Assembly (NCBI RefSeq): GCF_003711265.1
Contig: NZ_CP024634.1
Coordinates: 1,736,001 to 1,800,000, forward strand
Reading direction: 5' to 3'
Source of the DNA: Bathymodiolus thermophilus thioautotrophic gill symbiont
GTDB taxonomy: Bacteria; Pseudomonadota; Gammaproteobacteria; PS1; Pseudothioglobaceae
Length of the DNA: 64,000 nucleotides
The position numbers and the translations under genes were made by a program. Positions 17,434 through 26,371 of the stretch are shown in pieces (within the stretch, counting starts at the first letter, position 1; each line of letters opens with the position of its first letter). The notes beneath the pieces were generated by a model that saw nothing but the letters and a program-made list of their open reading frames with translations, was not told where the DNA came from and searched no databases.

Positions 17434-18171
17434 CTACCCTTTAAAAGGCTTGATATTTCTAAGAATGCCACGAAAAATCGCAACCTCTTCTTTCTCGGGT
17501 GTTGCCCTGCCAAAAAAACGCCTTAAGCGACGCATTAATAAAGCTTTGGGGCGCTTTTCTTCAAAATAATCAATGTGCTCCAATACTTGGGCAAGGTGCT
17601 CGTAGAAATTTTCCAGTTCATTAAAACTGGCAAGTTCGTTGTTGCTGGCTTCAAATTTGGTGGTGGTGGCATAAACATAATTTTGATAGGCAAATACCTG
17701 AATGGCAGAAGCAACATTAAGGGAGAAGTAATCAGGATTACCGGGGATAGTCATAAGGATTTGACATAAATCTAATTCCTCGTTGGTTAGGCCTGATTTT
17801 TCTGTGCCAAATACCACGGCAACGGTTTGATTTTCAATGGCAATGGTTTTTTGAATTTCACCACATGTGCCGACGACATCCATTTGACGCCATTTGATAT
17901 TACGCTGTCTGGCACTGGCACCAACCACCAAATGCACACCTTGTAATGCCTGCTCAAGTGATTCACACACCACGGCACTGGATAGCACATCGTCTGCACC
18001 ACTGGCTCTAGCGGTTGCTACAGCGGAGGGGTAGCCTCTTGGGTTGACCAAATACAATTTTGATAAATTCATATTTTTCATTGCACGAGCCGCTGCGCCA
18101 ATATTACCTGGTTCGGTGGTATTAACCATGACTATACGAACCTTATCAAAGGTATAATTCTTATCTTTCAT
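17434..18171 (-). CDS. trmJ: tRNA (cytidine/uridine-2'-O-)-methyltransferase TrmJ
   Basis: This 245-aa SpoU-family (SPOUT) methyltransferase modifies position 32 of the anticodon loop in several tRNAs, using S-adenosylmethionine. The family motifs are present: NTTEPGNIGAAARAMKNM near residue 17, VFGTEKSGLTNEEL near 118, and the knotted C-terminal motif IPGNPDYFSLNVASAIQ near 142. Length is normal. It is divergent from suhB with only 19 bp between start codons, the same pairing as in Escherichia coli. The start is the ATG at 18171. Confidence 0.92.
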   Translation of the reverse strand: MKDKNYTFDKVRIVMVNTTEPGNIGAAARAMKNMNLSKLYLVNPRGYPSAVATARASGADDVLSSAVVCESLEQALQGVHLVVGASARQRNIKWRQMDVVGTCGEIQKTIAIENQTVAVVFGTEKSGLTNEELDLCQILMTIPGNPDYFSLNVASAIQVFAYQNYVYATTTKFEASNNELASFNELENFYEHLAQVLEHIDYFEEKRPKALLMRRLRRFFGRATPEKEEVAIFRGILRNIKPFKG

Positions 18172-18190
18172 TTATCATCCTCAAAAAAAT

Positions 18191-18991
18191 ATGCATCCTA
18201 CGCTTAATATTGCCGTTAAAGCTGCCAGAAAAGCTGGCGACATCATCCTTAGATACCACAATCAGATTGATATTTTAACGATTGAAAACAAAGCCGCCAA
18301 TGACTTCGTTTCTGAAGTGGACAAAGCGGCTGAGGATGCTATTATAGACGAGTTGAAATATGCCTTCCCTACTCATTCAATCTTAGGAGAGGAAAATGGA
18401 GAGATTTTAGGCGATGCAAATTTTCAATGGATTATTGACCCCCTAGATGGCACTACTAACTACCTACACGGCTTCCCTCAATATGCGGTATCTATTGCCT
18501 TACATGAGAACAATGAAGTTACACATGCGGTGGTATATGACCCTTTTAAAGAAGAAATGTTTACCGCTTCCAAGGGCGAAGGTGCTTATTTAAATGAGCA
18601 GAGAATGCGCACAACCAACACCGATGGCTTTAAAAACACGCTTATCGGCACTGGTTTTCCAGTTAAATCGCCACAACACTTAGAGGCTTATCTTGAAATG
18701 TTTAAGGAAATTCATCCAAAAGTGTCAGGGATTCGCCGTGCGGGATCTGCTGCACTGGATTTGGCGTATTTGGCTGCGGGTAGAATAGATGGATTTTGGG
18801 AAATTGAGTTGAATATTTGGGACATTGCTGCTGGCGTGCTTTTGATTAAAGAAGCAGGTGGCTTTGTGGGGGATTTTTCAGGTCGGGATAAATATTTAGA
18901 AACTGGCAATGTAGTGGCTGGCAATGAAAAAGTTTTTAAAGAAATTTTAAAAACCATTCACCCGCATTTAACAGCGGATTTACAACGCTAA
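18191..18991 (+). CDS. suhB: Inositol-1-monophosphatase family protein SuhB
   Basis: This 266-aa Mg-dependent phosphatase dephosphorylates inositol monophosphate. In enterobacteria SuhB also joins the rRNA antitermination complex; whether this one does is unknown. The metal-site motifs are GEENGE, DPLDGTTNYLHGF and WDIAAGVLLIKEAGG. It is divergent from trmJ, and its promoter must lie in or next to the 19-bp gap or inside trmJ. The next gene starts 6 bp after its stop. Confidence 0.92.
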   Translation: MHPTLNIAVKAARKAGDIILRYHNQIDILTIENKAANDFVSEVDKAAEDAIIDELKYAFPTHSILGEENGEILGDANFQWIIDPLDGTTNYLHGFPQYAVSIALHENNEVTHAVVYDPFKEEMFTASKGEGAYLNEQRMRTTNTDGFKNTLIGTGFPVKSPQHLEAYLEMFKEIHPKVSGIRRAGSAALDLAYLAAGRIDGFWEIELNIWDIAAGVLLIKEAGGFVGDFSGRDKYLETGNVVAGNEKVFKEILKTIHPHLTADLQR

Positions 18992-18997
18992 AATTCT

Positions 18998-19237
18998 ATG
19001 CAAAAGTCTTTCAAAAACACAATTTTAAAAATTTCTTTATTTTTTCTCTTCTTAGCTATTATTTCTATGCTGGCTCAACAGACTTTGTATCCACAATATA
19101 CGGATGCCCAAGGTATCCTGCATGAAACTTTGTGGGTGCCAATTGGTGCTTTTTCTTTCGTGCTAAGTCTATTTATCTTTGTAATTTATTTGCTTTTTTC
19201 TGTTATAAATTTCATTATTAAGCGTCGCTCAAAGTAA
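18998..19237 (+). CDS. Small two-helix membrane protein (DUF3955-like)
   Basis: This 79-aa protein has two hydrophobic helices (about residues 9-27 and 47-72) separated by a short polar loop with TDAQGILHETLWVPIG, and a basic C-terminus KRRSK. The loop resembles the small DUF3955 family as I recall it; that match is not certain. It starts 6 bp after suhB, so it is probably co-transcribed. Its 3' end overlaps the convergent SDR gene by 20 bp. Function is unknown. Confidence 0.6.
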   Translation: MQKSFKNTILKISLFFLFLAIISMLAQQTLYPQYTDAQGILHETLWVPIGAFSFVLSLFIFVIYLLFSVINFIIKRRSK

Positions 19238-19970
19238 GTTGCTTACCATTTAAATCAGCACTTTCTTTACTCATTAAATACACAATCGCTGGGCTTTTAT
19301 CTTCAGGCAAAGGGTTTTTATCAGCATTTTCAGCAGGATATGCTGTGCGTCTCATTTCAGTTTTCATTCTCCCTGGGTCTAGCGAATTCACGCGAATATT
19401 GGTCTCTTCTAATTCTTCAAACAAAGTTTTGCTCATTCCTTCAATAGCAAATTTACTCACTCCATACGCTCCCCAATAAGCACGAGCCTCTCGCCCTACC
19501 GAAGACGATAAAAACAGTATGCGTGCATCAGTGGATTTATTCAAAGCAGGGATTAAAAATTGTGTCAACATAAAGGGGGCATTGACATTAATTTGCATTG
19601 TTGAATACCACAATTTGACATCGTATTGCTCAATTGGCATCATTGTACCAAGGATTCCAGCGTTATGAATCAGTCCATCCAGTTGCCCAAAATTCGCAAA
19701 AACATCTGCTTGTAGTTGCTCATAATGCTCAGGTGTCGCCCCTTCTAAATCGAATGGATAAAGAATGGGTTCTTGATAGCCTGCCTCTACTACTTCATCA
19801 TACGCCATCTCCAATGCGCTTAAATCACGCCCAATCATAATCACTGTTGCACCTGCTTTTGCCAAATCCAGCGTCATTGCCTTGCCAAAACCACGGTTTG
19901 CTCCTGTGACTAAAATAACTTTGTTTTGTAATTCTCCAGCGCTAATTTGATAATTTGTTTTAATATTCAT
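19218..19970 (-). CDS. yciK: YciK-like short-chain dehydrogenase/reductase
   Basis: This 250-aa classical SDR has a Rossmann motif VTGANRGFGKA near residue 20, the HNAGILG strand motif, a Ser in FLSSSVG and the YGVSK active site. LDPGRMKTEMR near the C-terminus is typical of the YciK group. The substrate is unknown. The ATG overlaps the TGA of rmuC (ATGA), so the two are translationally coupled and probably form one minus-strand operon with the phosphatase gene upstream. Confidence 0.8.
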   Translation of the reverse strand: MNIKTNYQISAGELQNKVILVTGANRGFGKAMTLDLAKAGATVIMIGRDLSALEMAYDEVVEAGYQEPILYPFDLEGATPEHYEQLQADVFANFGQLDGLIHNAGILGTMMPIEQYDVKLWYSTMQINVNAPFMLTQFLIPALNKSTDARILFLSSSVGREARAYWGAYGVSKFAIEGMSKTLFEELEETNIRVNSLDPGRMKTEMRRTAYPAENADKNPLPEDKSPAIVYLMSKESADLNGKQLTLSDA

Positions 19971-21280
19971 AATTCGTCTATAGGTAAATTGGATTGCTTG
20001 TTGTCTAATAATTCAACTTTTTTAAGTTTTCTTTCCAATACATTGCTGCGTGTTGTTCTGAGTTTTTCCAAGGTGCCTGAAGCGGTGTTAAGTTGCTTTT
20101 GCACTTGTTCAAACACACCGGAAAATGTAGCAAACTCGGTTTTTACTTCAGTCAAAACATGCCACACTTCAGCACTTCTTTTTTGTATTGCCAAGGTTTT
20201 AAAGCCCATTTGCAAACTGTTTAAAAAAGCCGCCAGCGTCGTGGGGCCAGTAATGGTAATTTTATATTGTCTTTGTAGTTTTTCAAACAATTTTACATGT
20301 CTTAATACTTCAGCATACAGACCCTCATCAGGCAAATACATCACCGCAAAATCAGTGGTATGTGGCGGGTCAATGTATTTGCTGGCAATGTCTTTGGCAA
20401 ACAATTCAATGGATTTTAATACTTTTTTCTGGAACGCTTCTATTTTTATTTTATCGCCCAATTCATAAGCATCAATCAGCCTTTCATAGTCTTCTCTTGG
20501 GTACTTAGCATCTATCGGTATCCATACTTCACCGTCCTCTTTACCTGGCAATTTAATGGCAAATTCAACATTAGCCTGAGAGCCTTTTTTAGTTGCAACA
20601 TTACAAGCGTATTGCTCTGGAGAGAGCATTTGCTCTAAAATAGCACCCAATTGATACTCCCCTAAAGTGCCTCTAGTTTTAACATTTGATAACACTTTTT
20701 TCAAATCACCCACATCGTTGGCAACACTTTTCATCTCCCCTAAGCCTATATGCACTTGCTCCAATCGTTCACTAACTTGTTTAAAAGATTCGCCTAAGCG
20801 CTTCTCCAAAGTGCTTTGTAATTTTTCATCAACGGTTTGACGCATTTGCTCTAATTTTTTGCTATTTTCTTCTCTAATATTGGTTAATTGAGTGCTAACT
20901 GTTTTTTCAATATGCTTAATATTGTCCGTTGCCTGTTGATTAAATTGTGTTTGTTGCTGATTAAAATCGCTAAACTTTTCTTTGATAATAATGCCAGCTT
21001 CTTGGTTAAGTTGCCTTTGTTTTTCCTGTTGTTGGTTGAATTTTTTATCAACTGTTTCTGTTAATGATTTTTCTAATACTTGAATTGAGTCGTTCAATTC
21101 TTTTCTATTTTCTTTGGCAATCGTATTAATTTCTTCACGATTTATTTTTAACTCATTTTTAAACGCTTCTTCTAAGGCCTTAATAGGTGCATCAATATCG
21201 GTTGTCGCCTCTTTTTTACGCAATAAAAATACCACCAAAACCACCAAAATGACTAACAATATCGATATTACAATATCCAT
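19967..21280 (-). CDS. rmuC: DNA recombination protein RmuC
   Basis: This 437-aa protein has an N-terminal membrane helix (residues 3-20), a long coiled coil rich in Glu, Lys and Gln (about 30-200) and the conserved RmuC nuclease-like domain (about 215-390), with IPIDAKYPREDYERL and VMYLPDEGLYAEVL. RmuC limits inversions and rearrangements at inverted repeats in E. coli, which is notable in a genome this rich in palindromes; that link is only a suggestion. Its start overlaps the upstream phosphatase gene by 13 bp. Confidence 0.9.
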   Translation of the reverse strand: MDIVISILLVILVVLVVFLLRKKEATTDIDAPIKALEEAFKNELKINREEINTIAKENRKELNDSIQVLEKSLTETVDKKFNQQQEKQRQLNQEAGIIIKEKFSDFNQQQTQFNQQATDNIKHIEKTVSTQLTNIREENSKKLEQMRQTVDEKLQSTLEKRLGESFKQVSERLEQVHIGLGEMKSVANDVGDLKKVLSNVKTRGTLGEYQLGAILEQMLSPEQYACNVATKKGSQANVEFAIKLPGKEDGEVWIPIDAKYPREDYERLIDAYELGDKIKIEAFQKKVLKSIELFAKDIASKYIDPPHTTDFAVMYLPDEGLYAEVLRHVKLFEKLQRQYKITITGPTTLAAFLNSLQMGFKTLAIQKRSAEVWHVLTEVKTEFATFSGVFEQVQKQLNTASGTLEKLRTTRSNVLERKLKKVELLDNKQSNLPIDEL

Positions 21281-21900
21281 TTTTCCAACTCCTTAACGGT
21301 GTTAATCAAATAATCATAACCCCAATTCTGCTCAACCTTACCATAGCCATAAGTTACTGCTACAGTTTTAATACCTGCATTTTTACCTGCAATCATATCG
21401 TTTTTATCGTCACCAATAAACAAACACGACTTTGGCTCCACCGCTAATTGCGCACAAGCATAAAGTAGCGGTGCAGGATGTGGCTTATTATATTCTAAGG
21501 TGTTGCCGCATACCACAACATCTGGTTGAATATTTAATTTGTTTAGTAACAACTGGGTTAAATTCTCAGGCTTGTTGGTCACAATCCCCCAAAGCAATCC
21601 TTGCTTTTTAAGTAACACTATTAAGGCGTCAATACCAGGAAAAGTTGCTGAATATTTGTCAATATTATTGGTATAAATTTCTAACAATCTTTGGTGTCTT
21701 TCGCTGAATTTAGGATGTGATTCATCGCAATCAAACCCCATACTTACCAAGGCTTTGCCGCCAAAGGACACCAAAGGCTCAATGTCTGCATATGGCTTTT
21801 TCTCTAAGTTATGCTCTAACAACAATGTATTTAATGCATACGCCAAATCTGGCGCTGTATTAACCAAAGTACCATCTAAATCAAATAAAATAGTGTTCAT
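21268..21900 (-). CDS. gph: HAD-family phosphoglycolate phosphatase-like protein
   Basis: This 210-aa haloacid-dehalogenase phosphatase has motif I FDLDGTLVNT at residues 6-15, motif II VTNKPEN, a Lys in YNKPHPAPL and motif IV FIGDDKNDM. Family members remove phosphoglycolate or, as MupP, dephosphorylate MurNAc-6-phosphate; the sequence alone does not decide. It heads a three-gene minus-strand operon with rmuC and the SDR. Confidence 0.8.
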   Translation of the reverse strand: MNTILFDLDGTLVNTAPDLAYALNTLLLEHNLEKKPYADIEPLVSFGGKALVSMGFDCDESHPKFSERHQRLLEIYTNNIDKYSATFPGIDALIVLLKKQGLLWGIVTNKPENLTQLLLNKLNIQPDVVVCGNTLEYNKPHPAPLLYACAQLAVEPKSCLFIGDDKNDMIAGKNAGIKTVAVTYGYGKVEQNWGYDYLINTVKELEKWIL

Positions 21901-21967
21901 AACTTCCTCTTCTCTTTACAGGTTTGCTTAATATTCTAGGCATTTTACCTGTCGCCCTTATCCCACA

Positions 21968-22058
21968 GAGACCTTTGCGTTAATAGTAAACCATCTGCTT
22001 TTTATTCGCTTGGCAAAACATTGATTTTGCCAATCATTCAGATTTATGCAAAGGTCTC
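21968..22058. repeat. Short palindromic element, copy 7
   Basis: This 91-bp variant keeps the terminal GAGACCTTTGC and GCAAAGGTCTC arms but has a different, shorter centre with its own hairpin (TTGGCAAAA and TTTTGCCAA). It lies in the 230-bp gap between the divergent gph and plsC genes. Confidence 0.7.
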
Positions 22059-22130
22059 ATATAAAATAAAACCTTTGTATGAATATGAACAATCAAAGGC
22101 GATTTTAATGTGTCCACTAAAAAATAAACT

Positions 22131-22835
22131 ATGTTACTAATTCGCTCACTTGCCTATTTCCTTGGTATGCTTATCTTTGCTTTTATTGTATTTTTCATTG
22201 CTATGATGGGCGCTTTATTGCCTTTCAACATTCGCTATAAAATAATATCACAATGGGCTATTTTTAATATTTGGTGGTTACGCATCACTTGCAATATTAC
22301 AACTCAAGTCATTGGTGAAGAAAACATTCCGACATCGACTTGTGTCATCGTTTCCAACCATCAATCCACTTGGGAGACATTTGCTTTTCAAAAAATATTT
22401 GCACAACAAACTTGGGTGCTAAAACAAGAATTGTTATGGATACCTGTTTTTGGCTGGGGTTTGGCGTTACTCAGACCCATTATTATCAACCGTGGCGAAA
22501 AACTTAAGGCGCTTAAAAAAGTTATCAAACAAGGTGTTACCCGCATTCAAGAAGGTATTTTTGTCGTCATATATCCTGAAGGCACACGCCAACCTTATGG
22601 GCAACTTGGCAACTATCAAAAAGGCGGTGTTGCCATTGCTAAAAAGGCGGGTTGCGATATTTGCCCTGTGTGTCATAATGCAGGTAAATTATGGCCCAAA
22701 GGCAGTTTTATCAAATATCCCGGTACGATTACCGTGGTGATTGGTAAGCCTATTAATATTACAGAGAAATCAGCCACAATGCTGACCCAAGAAATTAAAG
22801 ATTGGACTGAAAAAAATCAAGCAAAACTTACTTAG
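22131..22835 (+). CDS. plsC: 1-acyl-sn-glycerol-3-phosphate acyltransferase
   Basis: This 234-aa membrane acyltransferase makes phosphatidic acid from lysophosphatidic acid. An N-terminal helix (about residues 6-30) precedes the catalytic NHQSTWE motif near residue 77, the HX4E form common in this subfamily rather than HX4D. The substrate motif YPEGTRQPYG follows near 148. The TAG stop directly abuts palindromic copy 8. Confidence 0.9.
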   Translation: MLLIRSLAYFLGMLIFAFIVFFIAMMGALLPFNIRYKIISQWAIFNIWWLRITCNITTQVIGEENIPTSTCVIVSNHQSTWETFAFQKIFAQQTWVLKQELLWIPVFGWGLALLRPIIINRGEKLKALKKVIKQGVTRIQEGIFVVIYPEGTRQPYGQLGNYQKGGVAIAKKAGCDICPVCHNAGKLWPKGSFIKYPGTITVVIGKPINITEKSATMLTQEIKDWTEKNQAKLT

Positions 22836-22915
22836 GGACTTTTGCGTAAATATAATAATGAGCAAAATTCAATTTTTGCTGAATGGGTGGTTATTCATAT
22901 TTGTGCAAAGGTCTC
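22835..22915. repeat. Short palindromic element, copy 8, between plsC and rnt
   Basis: This degenerate 81-bp copy fills the whole gap between two convergent genes. Its left end begins at the plsC stop codon. On the minus strand its other end, TGAGACC, supplies the TGA stop of rnt. Confidence 0.7.
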
Positions 22916-23504
22916 AATTATACGATTGAGCATTGAAAATTTGACAAAAAAGTTCAGCAGTTTTTTGCGTGTCATAAAGTGCAGAATGAGCACTGGCATC
23001 ATTCCACTCAATATTAGCCACACGCATTGCCTTAGCCAGAACAGTTTCGCCATAATATAACGCTGAAAGGCTAACCGTATCAATGGTTGAAAATTGATGA
23101 AAAGGACTTTTAAGTTTGCTTCTTTCAGTGGCAGCACGCAAAAAACCTAAATCAAAAAAAGCATTGTGCCCAACTAAAATAGCACGAGTGCATACTTCGT
23201 TTTTCATTTCCGCATGAACAGATTGAAAAATCTCATTAAGCGCCTGTTTTTCAGTAACTGCCATACGCAATGGATTGTACACATCAATGCCGTTAAATTT
23301 GAGGGCTGCCGATTCAAGATTGGCACCTTTAAAGGGCTCTATATGAAAATGCTGCGGGTCTTTTGGGTAAAAAATACCGTCATCATTAATGCCAATTATA
23401 ATGGCACAAATCTCAAGCATAGCATCGGTTTTCTCATTAAAACCACCCGTTTCTATGTCAATTACAACGGGTAAATAGCCCCGAATGCGTTCTTTAATTT
23501 TCAT
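22914..23504 (-). CDS. rnt: Ribonuclease T
   Basis: This DEDD-family 3'-5' exonuclease (196 aa from the chosen start) trims tRNA CCA ends and stable RNA precursors. Motifs are VVIDIETGGFN (Exo I), LVGHNAFFDLGFL (Exo II) and HSALYDTQKTAELF (Exo III). I chose the ATG at 23504 because AAGGA lies 8 bp upstream and because RNase T proteins begin shortly before the RGYLPVVID strand. The longer frame to 23549 would overlap the upstream gene heavily. The start overlaps that gene by 11 bp. The stop codon comes from the end of a palindromic element. Confidence 0.9.
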   Translation of the reverse strand: MKIKERIRGYLPVVIDIETGGFNEKTDAMLEICAIIIGINDDGIFYPKDPQHFHIEPFKGANLESAALKFNGIDVYNPLRMAVTEKQALNEIFQSVHAEMKNEVCTRAILVGHNAFFDLGFLRAATERSKLKSPFHQFSTIDTVSLSALYYGETVLAKAMRVANIEWNDASAHSALYDTQKTAELFCQIFNAQSYN

Positions 23505-23928
23505 GACGAATGTCCTTAAAAAAGATAGATGAATTACGCTGATAGTCAAATAAGTCTTGGCGTTTTTTTGGCAATTCGCTAATTTCCATTTCTACAAAAC
23601 CTTGCTTTAAAAACCAATCGGCGTTATGTTTAGACAAGGCAAATACTTTGGAAAGATTACCAGCAAATGCTTTTTGTATGACTTTATTTAATAAGCCAAC
23701 TGAAACCCCTTGATTTTGCACTTGTTCCGATACTGCCAAAGCATAAATTTCACCCATGCCGCCTTCTTGACAATTTTTTAACCCCACACAAGCAACCAAT
23801 TTTCCAGACCGCTCAATCCATACAAAATCTGTAATATTACTGTTAATTTGTGCATAAGTTCTGGGCAAAATCTTACCCTCCTTAACAAAAGGGGTGATTA
23901 AGTTCAATATTTGTTGCGCTATATCCAA
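23494..23928 (-). CDS. ArgA-like GNAT acetyltransferase (stand-alone N-acetylglutamate synthase domain)
   Basis: This 144-aa protein corresponds to the C-terminal acetyltransferase domain of ArgA, with GEIYALAVSEQVQNQGVSVGLL as the acetyl-CoA region, WFLKQGF and FDYQRNSS near the end. The amino-acid-kinase domain of classical ArgA is absent. The start is uncertain: a TTG at 23928 is the best codon, and the open frame runs only a few codons further without an ATG. It is coupled to rnt and divergent from ilvD. A role in arginine synthesis is inferred from family resemblance. Confidence 0.7.
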   Translation of the reverse strand: MDIAQQILNLITPFVKEGKILPRTYAQINSNITDFVWIERSGKLVACVGLKNCQEGGMGEIYALAVSEQVQNQGVSVGLLNKVIQKAFAGNLSKVFALSKHNADWFLKQGFVEMEISELPKKRQDLFDYQRNSSIFFKDIRHEN

Positions 23929-23947
23929 TTGGGTTTTAAAAAAGGCG

Positions 23948-23976
23948 TTGAGAAAGGTTTTATTTTAGTCTAAAAT
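23948..23976 (+). promoter_or_regulatory. Putative sigma-70 promoter of ilvD
   Basis: TTGAGA (23948-23953) and TAAAAT (23971-23976) are separated by 17 bp, and transcription would begin about 17 nt before the ilvD ATG. No Shine-Dalgarno sequence is obvious in that short leader. Confidence 0.45.
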
Positions 23977-23999
23977 TCAGTGCTTTATATCTAATACAA

Positions 24000-25673
24000 A
24001 TGATTATGTCTTCAAATTCAAGAAAATATTCCTCTCAAGTGGTTGATGGCTATGAACGAGCACCCAGTCGCGCCATGTTATATCCTGTTGGTTTTAAAAA
24101 AGAGGATTTTAACAAACCTCAAGTGGGCATAGCAAGCACATGGTCAATGGTAACGCCGTGCAATATGCACATTAACAAACTGGCTGATGAAGCAGAAAAA
24201 GGCGTTAATACTGCGGGTGGCAAAGGTGTTATTTTTAATACTATTACTATTTCAGATGGCATTTCTATGGGGTCTGAGGGGATGAAATACTCTCTAGTTT
24301 CTCGTGAAGTGATTGCCGATTCCATTGAAACTGTGGTTGGCTGCCAAGGTTTTGATGGCGTGGTTGCGATTGGGGGATGTGATAAAAATATGCCCGGTTG
24401 TATTATTGGTCTAGCGCGCCTTAATCGCCCAAGTATTTTCGTTTACGGTGGCACGATTCAACCGGGTGAAAATCATACTGATGTGGTGAGTGTATTTGAA
24501 GCGGTGGGTCAATACGCCAATAATGCAATTGATGCAATTGAATTGGAAAACATTGAAAAAACAGCCATCCCGGGTGCAGGATCTTGTGGCGGTATGTACA
24601 CAGCAAATACCATGGCAAGTGCAATTGAAGCATTGGGCATGAGTTTGCCAAATTCTTCTGCCCAAGATGCCATTTCAGCGGACAAAAATAACGATTGTAT
24701 TCGTGCGGGTGAGGCGGTACTTCATTTATTAGAAAAAGACATTAAGCCAAATGACATTATGACAATGAATGCATTCGAAAATGCAATTACTGTGATTATT
24801 GCCCTAGGTGGCTCTACCAATGCAGTTTTGCACTTGATTGCCATGGCCAATGCCGCTGGTGTTAATTTAACCATTGACGACTTTACTCGTATTGGTAAAA
24901 ATGTACCTGTGATTGCCGACCTTAAGCCATCGGGAAAATATATGATGAGTGAGTTGGTGGAAATTGGTGGCACGCTACCCCTGATGAAAATGTTATTAAA
25001 AGCGGGATTGTTACACGGCGATTGCATGACAGTTACCGGTCAAACTATGGCGCAAAACTTAGAAAATGTTAAGCCCTATGCCGATTCTCAAGACATCATC
25101 AGGGCGCTAGATAATCCCATTAAAAAAGATTCACATCTTAGAATTTTGCGTGGCAATCTTGCTGCTGATGGTGCAGTGGCAAAAATCACTGGCAAAGAAG
25201 GCTTGAGTTTTAGAGGGGTGGCAAAATGTTTTGGCCGCGAAGAAGAGGCGCTAGCAGCAATTTTAGACGATGATATTCAGGCGGGTGATGTTATTGTTAT
25301 TCGCTACGAAGGCCCTGCTGGTGGCCCTGGTATGCGTGAAATGCTTGCCCCTACTTCTGCCGTTATGGGTAAAGGTTTGGGGGGTAAAGTTGCTCTTATT
25401 ACCGATGGTCGTTTCTCTGGTGGCACTCATGGTTTTGTGGTAGGTCACATTACTCCAGAAGCCTTTAAAGGTGGCGTGCTGGCTGTGGTTGAAGATGGCG
25501 ATGAAATTTTAATCGATGCCGAAAATAACAGCTTGGAACTCTTGGTTGAGCAATCTGTTATTGATAAACGCCTGTCTCATTGGATACAGCCCAAACCAAA
25601 CTACACCAAAGGTGTATTGGCTAAGTTTGCCAAATTGGCCCAATCTGCTTCCAAAGGTGCAGTAACTGATTAA
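24000..25673 (+). CDS. ilvD: Dihydroxy-acid dehydratase
   Basis: This 557-aa Fe-S enzyme catalyses the third step of valine and isoleucine synthesis. The cluster-binding Cys are seen in [10 protein letters not shown] and [14 protein letters not shown], and the active-site region [11 protein letters not shown] lies near residue 440. Length is normal. ATG codons lie at 24000 and 24006 and either could be used. It stands alone, with a probable promoter just upstream. Confidence 0.95.
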   Translation: MIMSSNSRKYSSQVVDGYERAPSRAMLYPVGFKKEDFNKPQVGIASTWSMVTPCNMHINKLADEAEKGVNTAGGKGVIFNTITISDGISMGSEGMKYSLVSREVIADSIETVVGCQGFDGVVAIGGCDKNMPGCIIGLARLNRPSIFVYGGTIQPGENHTDVVSVFEAVGQYANNAIDAIELENIEKTAIPGAGSCGGMYTANTMASAIEALGMSLPNSSAQDAISADKNNDCIRAGEAVLHLLEKDIKPNDIMTMNAFENAITVIIALGGSTNAVLHLIAMANAAGVNLTIDDFTRIGKNVPVIADLKPSGKYMMSELVEIGGTLPLMKMLLKAGLLHGDCMTVTGQTMAQNLENVKPYADSQDIIRALDNPIKKDSHLRILRGNLAADGAVAKITGKEGLSFRGVAKCFGREEEALAAILDDDIQAGDVIVIRYEGPAGGPGMREMLAPTSAVMGKGLGGKVALITDGRFSGGTHGFVVGHITPEAFKGGVLAVVEDGDEILIDAENNSLELLVEQSVIDKRLSHWIQPKPNYTKGVLAKFAKLAQSASKGAVTD

Positions 25674-25718
25674 TATTCAAATTCAATCGAATACTATTTT
25701 TCAAAAAATAAACAACAT

Positions 25719-25776
25719 GAGACCTTTGTGTAAATACAACGATTGGTAAAATGCAATTTTTGTTTTAAACCTTATG
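25719..25776. repeat. Half palindromic element, copy 9
   Basis: Only the left arm remains (GAGACCTTTGTGTAAAT up to TTTTAAACC). It directly abuts the FG-GAP pseudogene, so the deletion may have involved both. Confidence 0.55.
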
Positions 25777-26243
25777 AAATTTCTGTATTAGATATGGCTG
25801 TCGAACAAAGGACAAATTTTATTAGAATATCATTGTCTGTGCTAGTAACAAAAATTTCATCGTTGTGGCTACCTGTAAGTGTATTAGCATTTTTGTCGCC
25901 TAAATAGCCAATGTCGTATTTTGAATTGCTACTAAGTTTTGTTAAATGAAGTCCTTGGTGTCGGTTTTTTTTGAAGATAATATAAGATTTAACTGTGCTG
26001 AATTTTCCATCTGAGTCAGCCTGATAAGCACCGACAAGCAAACCATCCAAACCATCGCCCTTCAGATCGCTGCACTGAAAACTGAGTAACCACTTTCATC
26101 GATTTGCTCCTCTCCATTGACAACAAAACCGTTTGTGTTTGTATTGTATGTTGCCCCTTTAACGACAATAACAATTTCTTGGTTAAGTTGCTCGATGGCT
26201 TTTTGTACTTTGCCTTATTAGAACTCTGATTTTTTTGTGACAA
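25772..26243 (-). pseudogene. Frameshifted remnant of an FG-GAP/RTX-type surface protein
   Basis: Read on the minus strand, one frame gives GATYNTNTNGFVVNGEEQ and then IDESGYSVFSAA. After a lost base the sequence continues in the next frame as DLKGDGLDGLLVGAYQADSDG, followed by SYIIFKK and later SNSKYDIGYLG and NTLTGSHNDEIFV. The GDGLDGLLVGA and SYxIF motifs are typical of FG-GAP (integrin-like) repeats, and the tail resembles haemolysin-type Ca-binding repeats. Both ends are missing. A fragment of a palindromic arm lies just beyond it near 26286-26324. It is a relic of a much larger protein. Confidence 0.7.
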
Positions 26244-26371
26244 TCATCTACCCAGTTGCTAAAAACAAATTTATTACATCAAATAAAGACTTTTATAATA
26301 AATATAGATAATTAACAAAACTCAATAAGATCAACAGCACTTACTAATGACAGGCGACTCTATTTTTGAAT

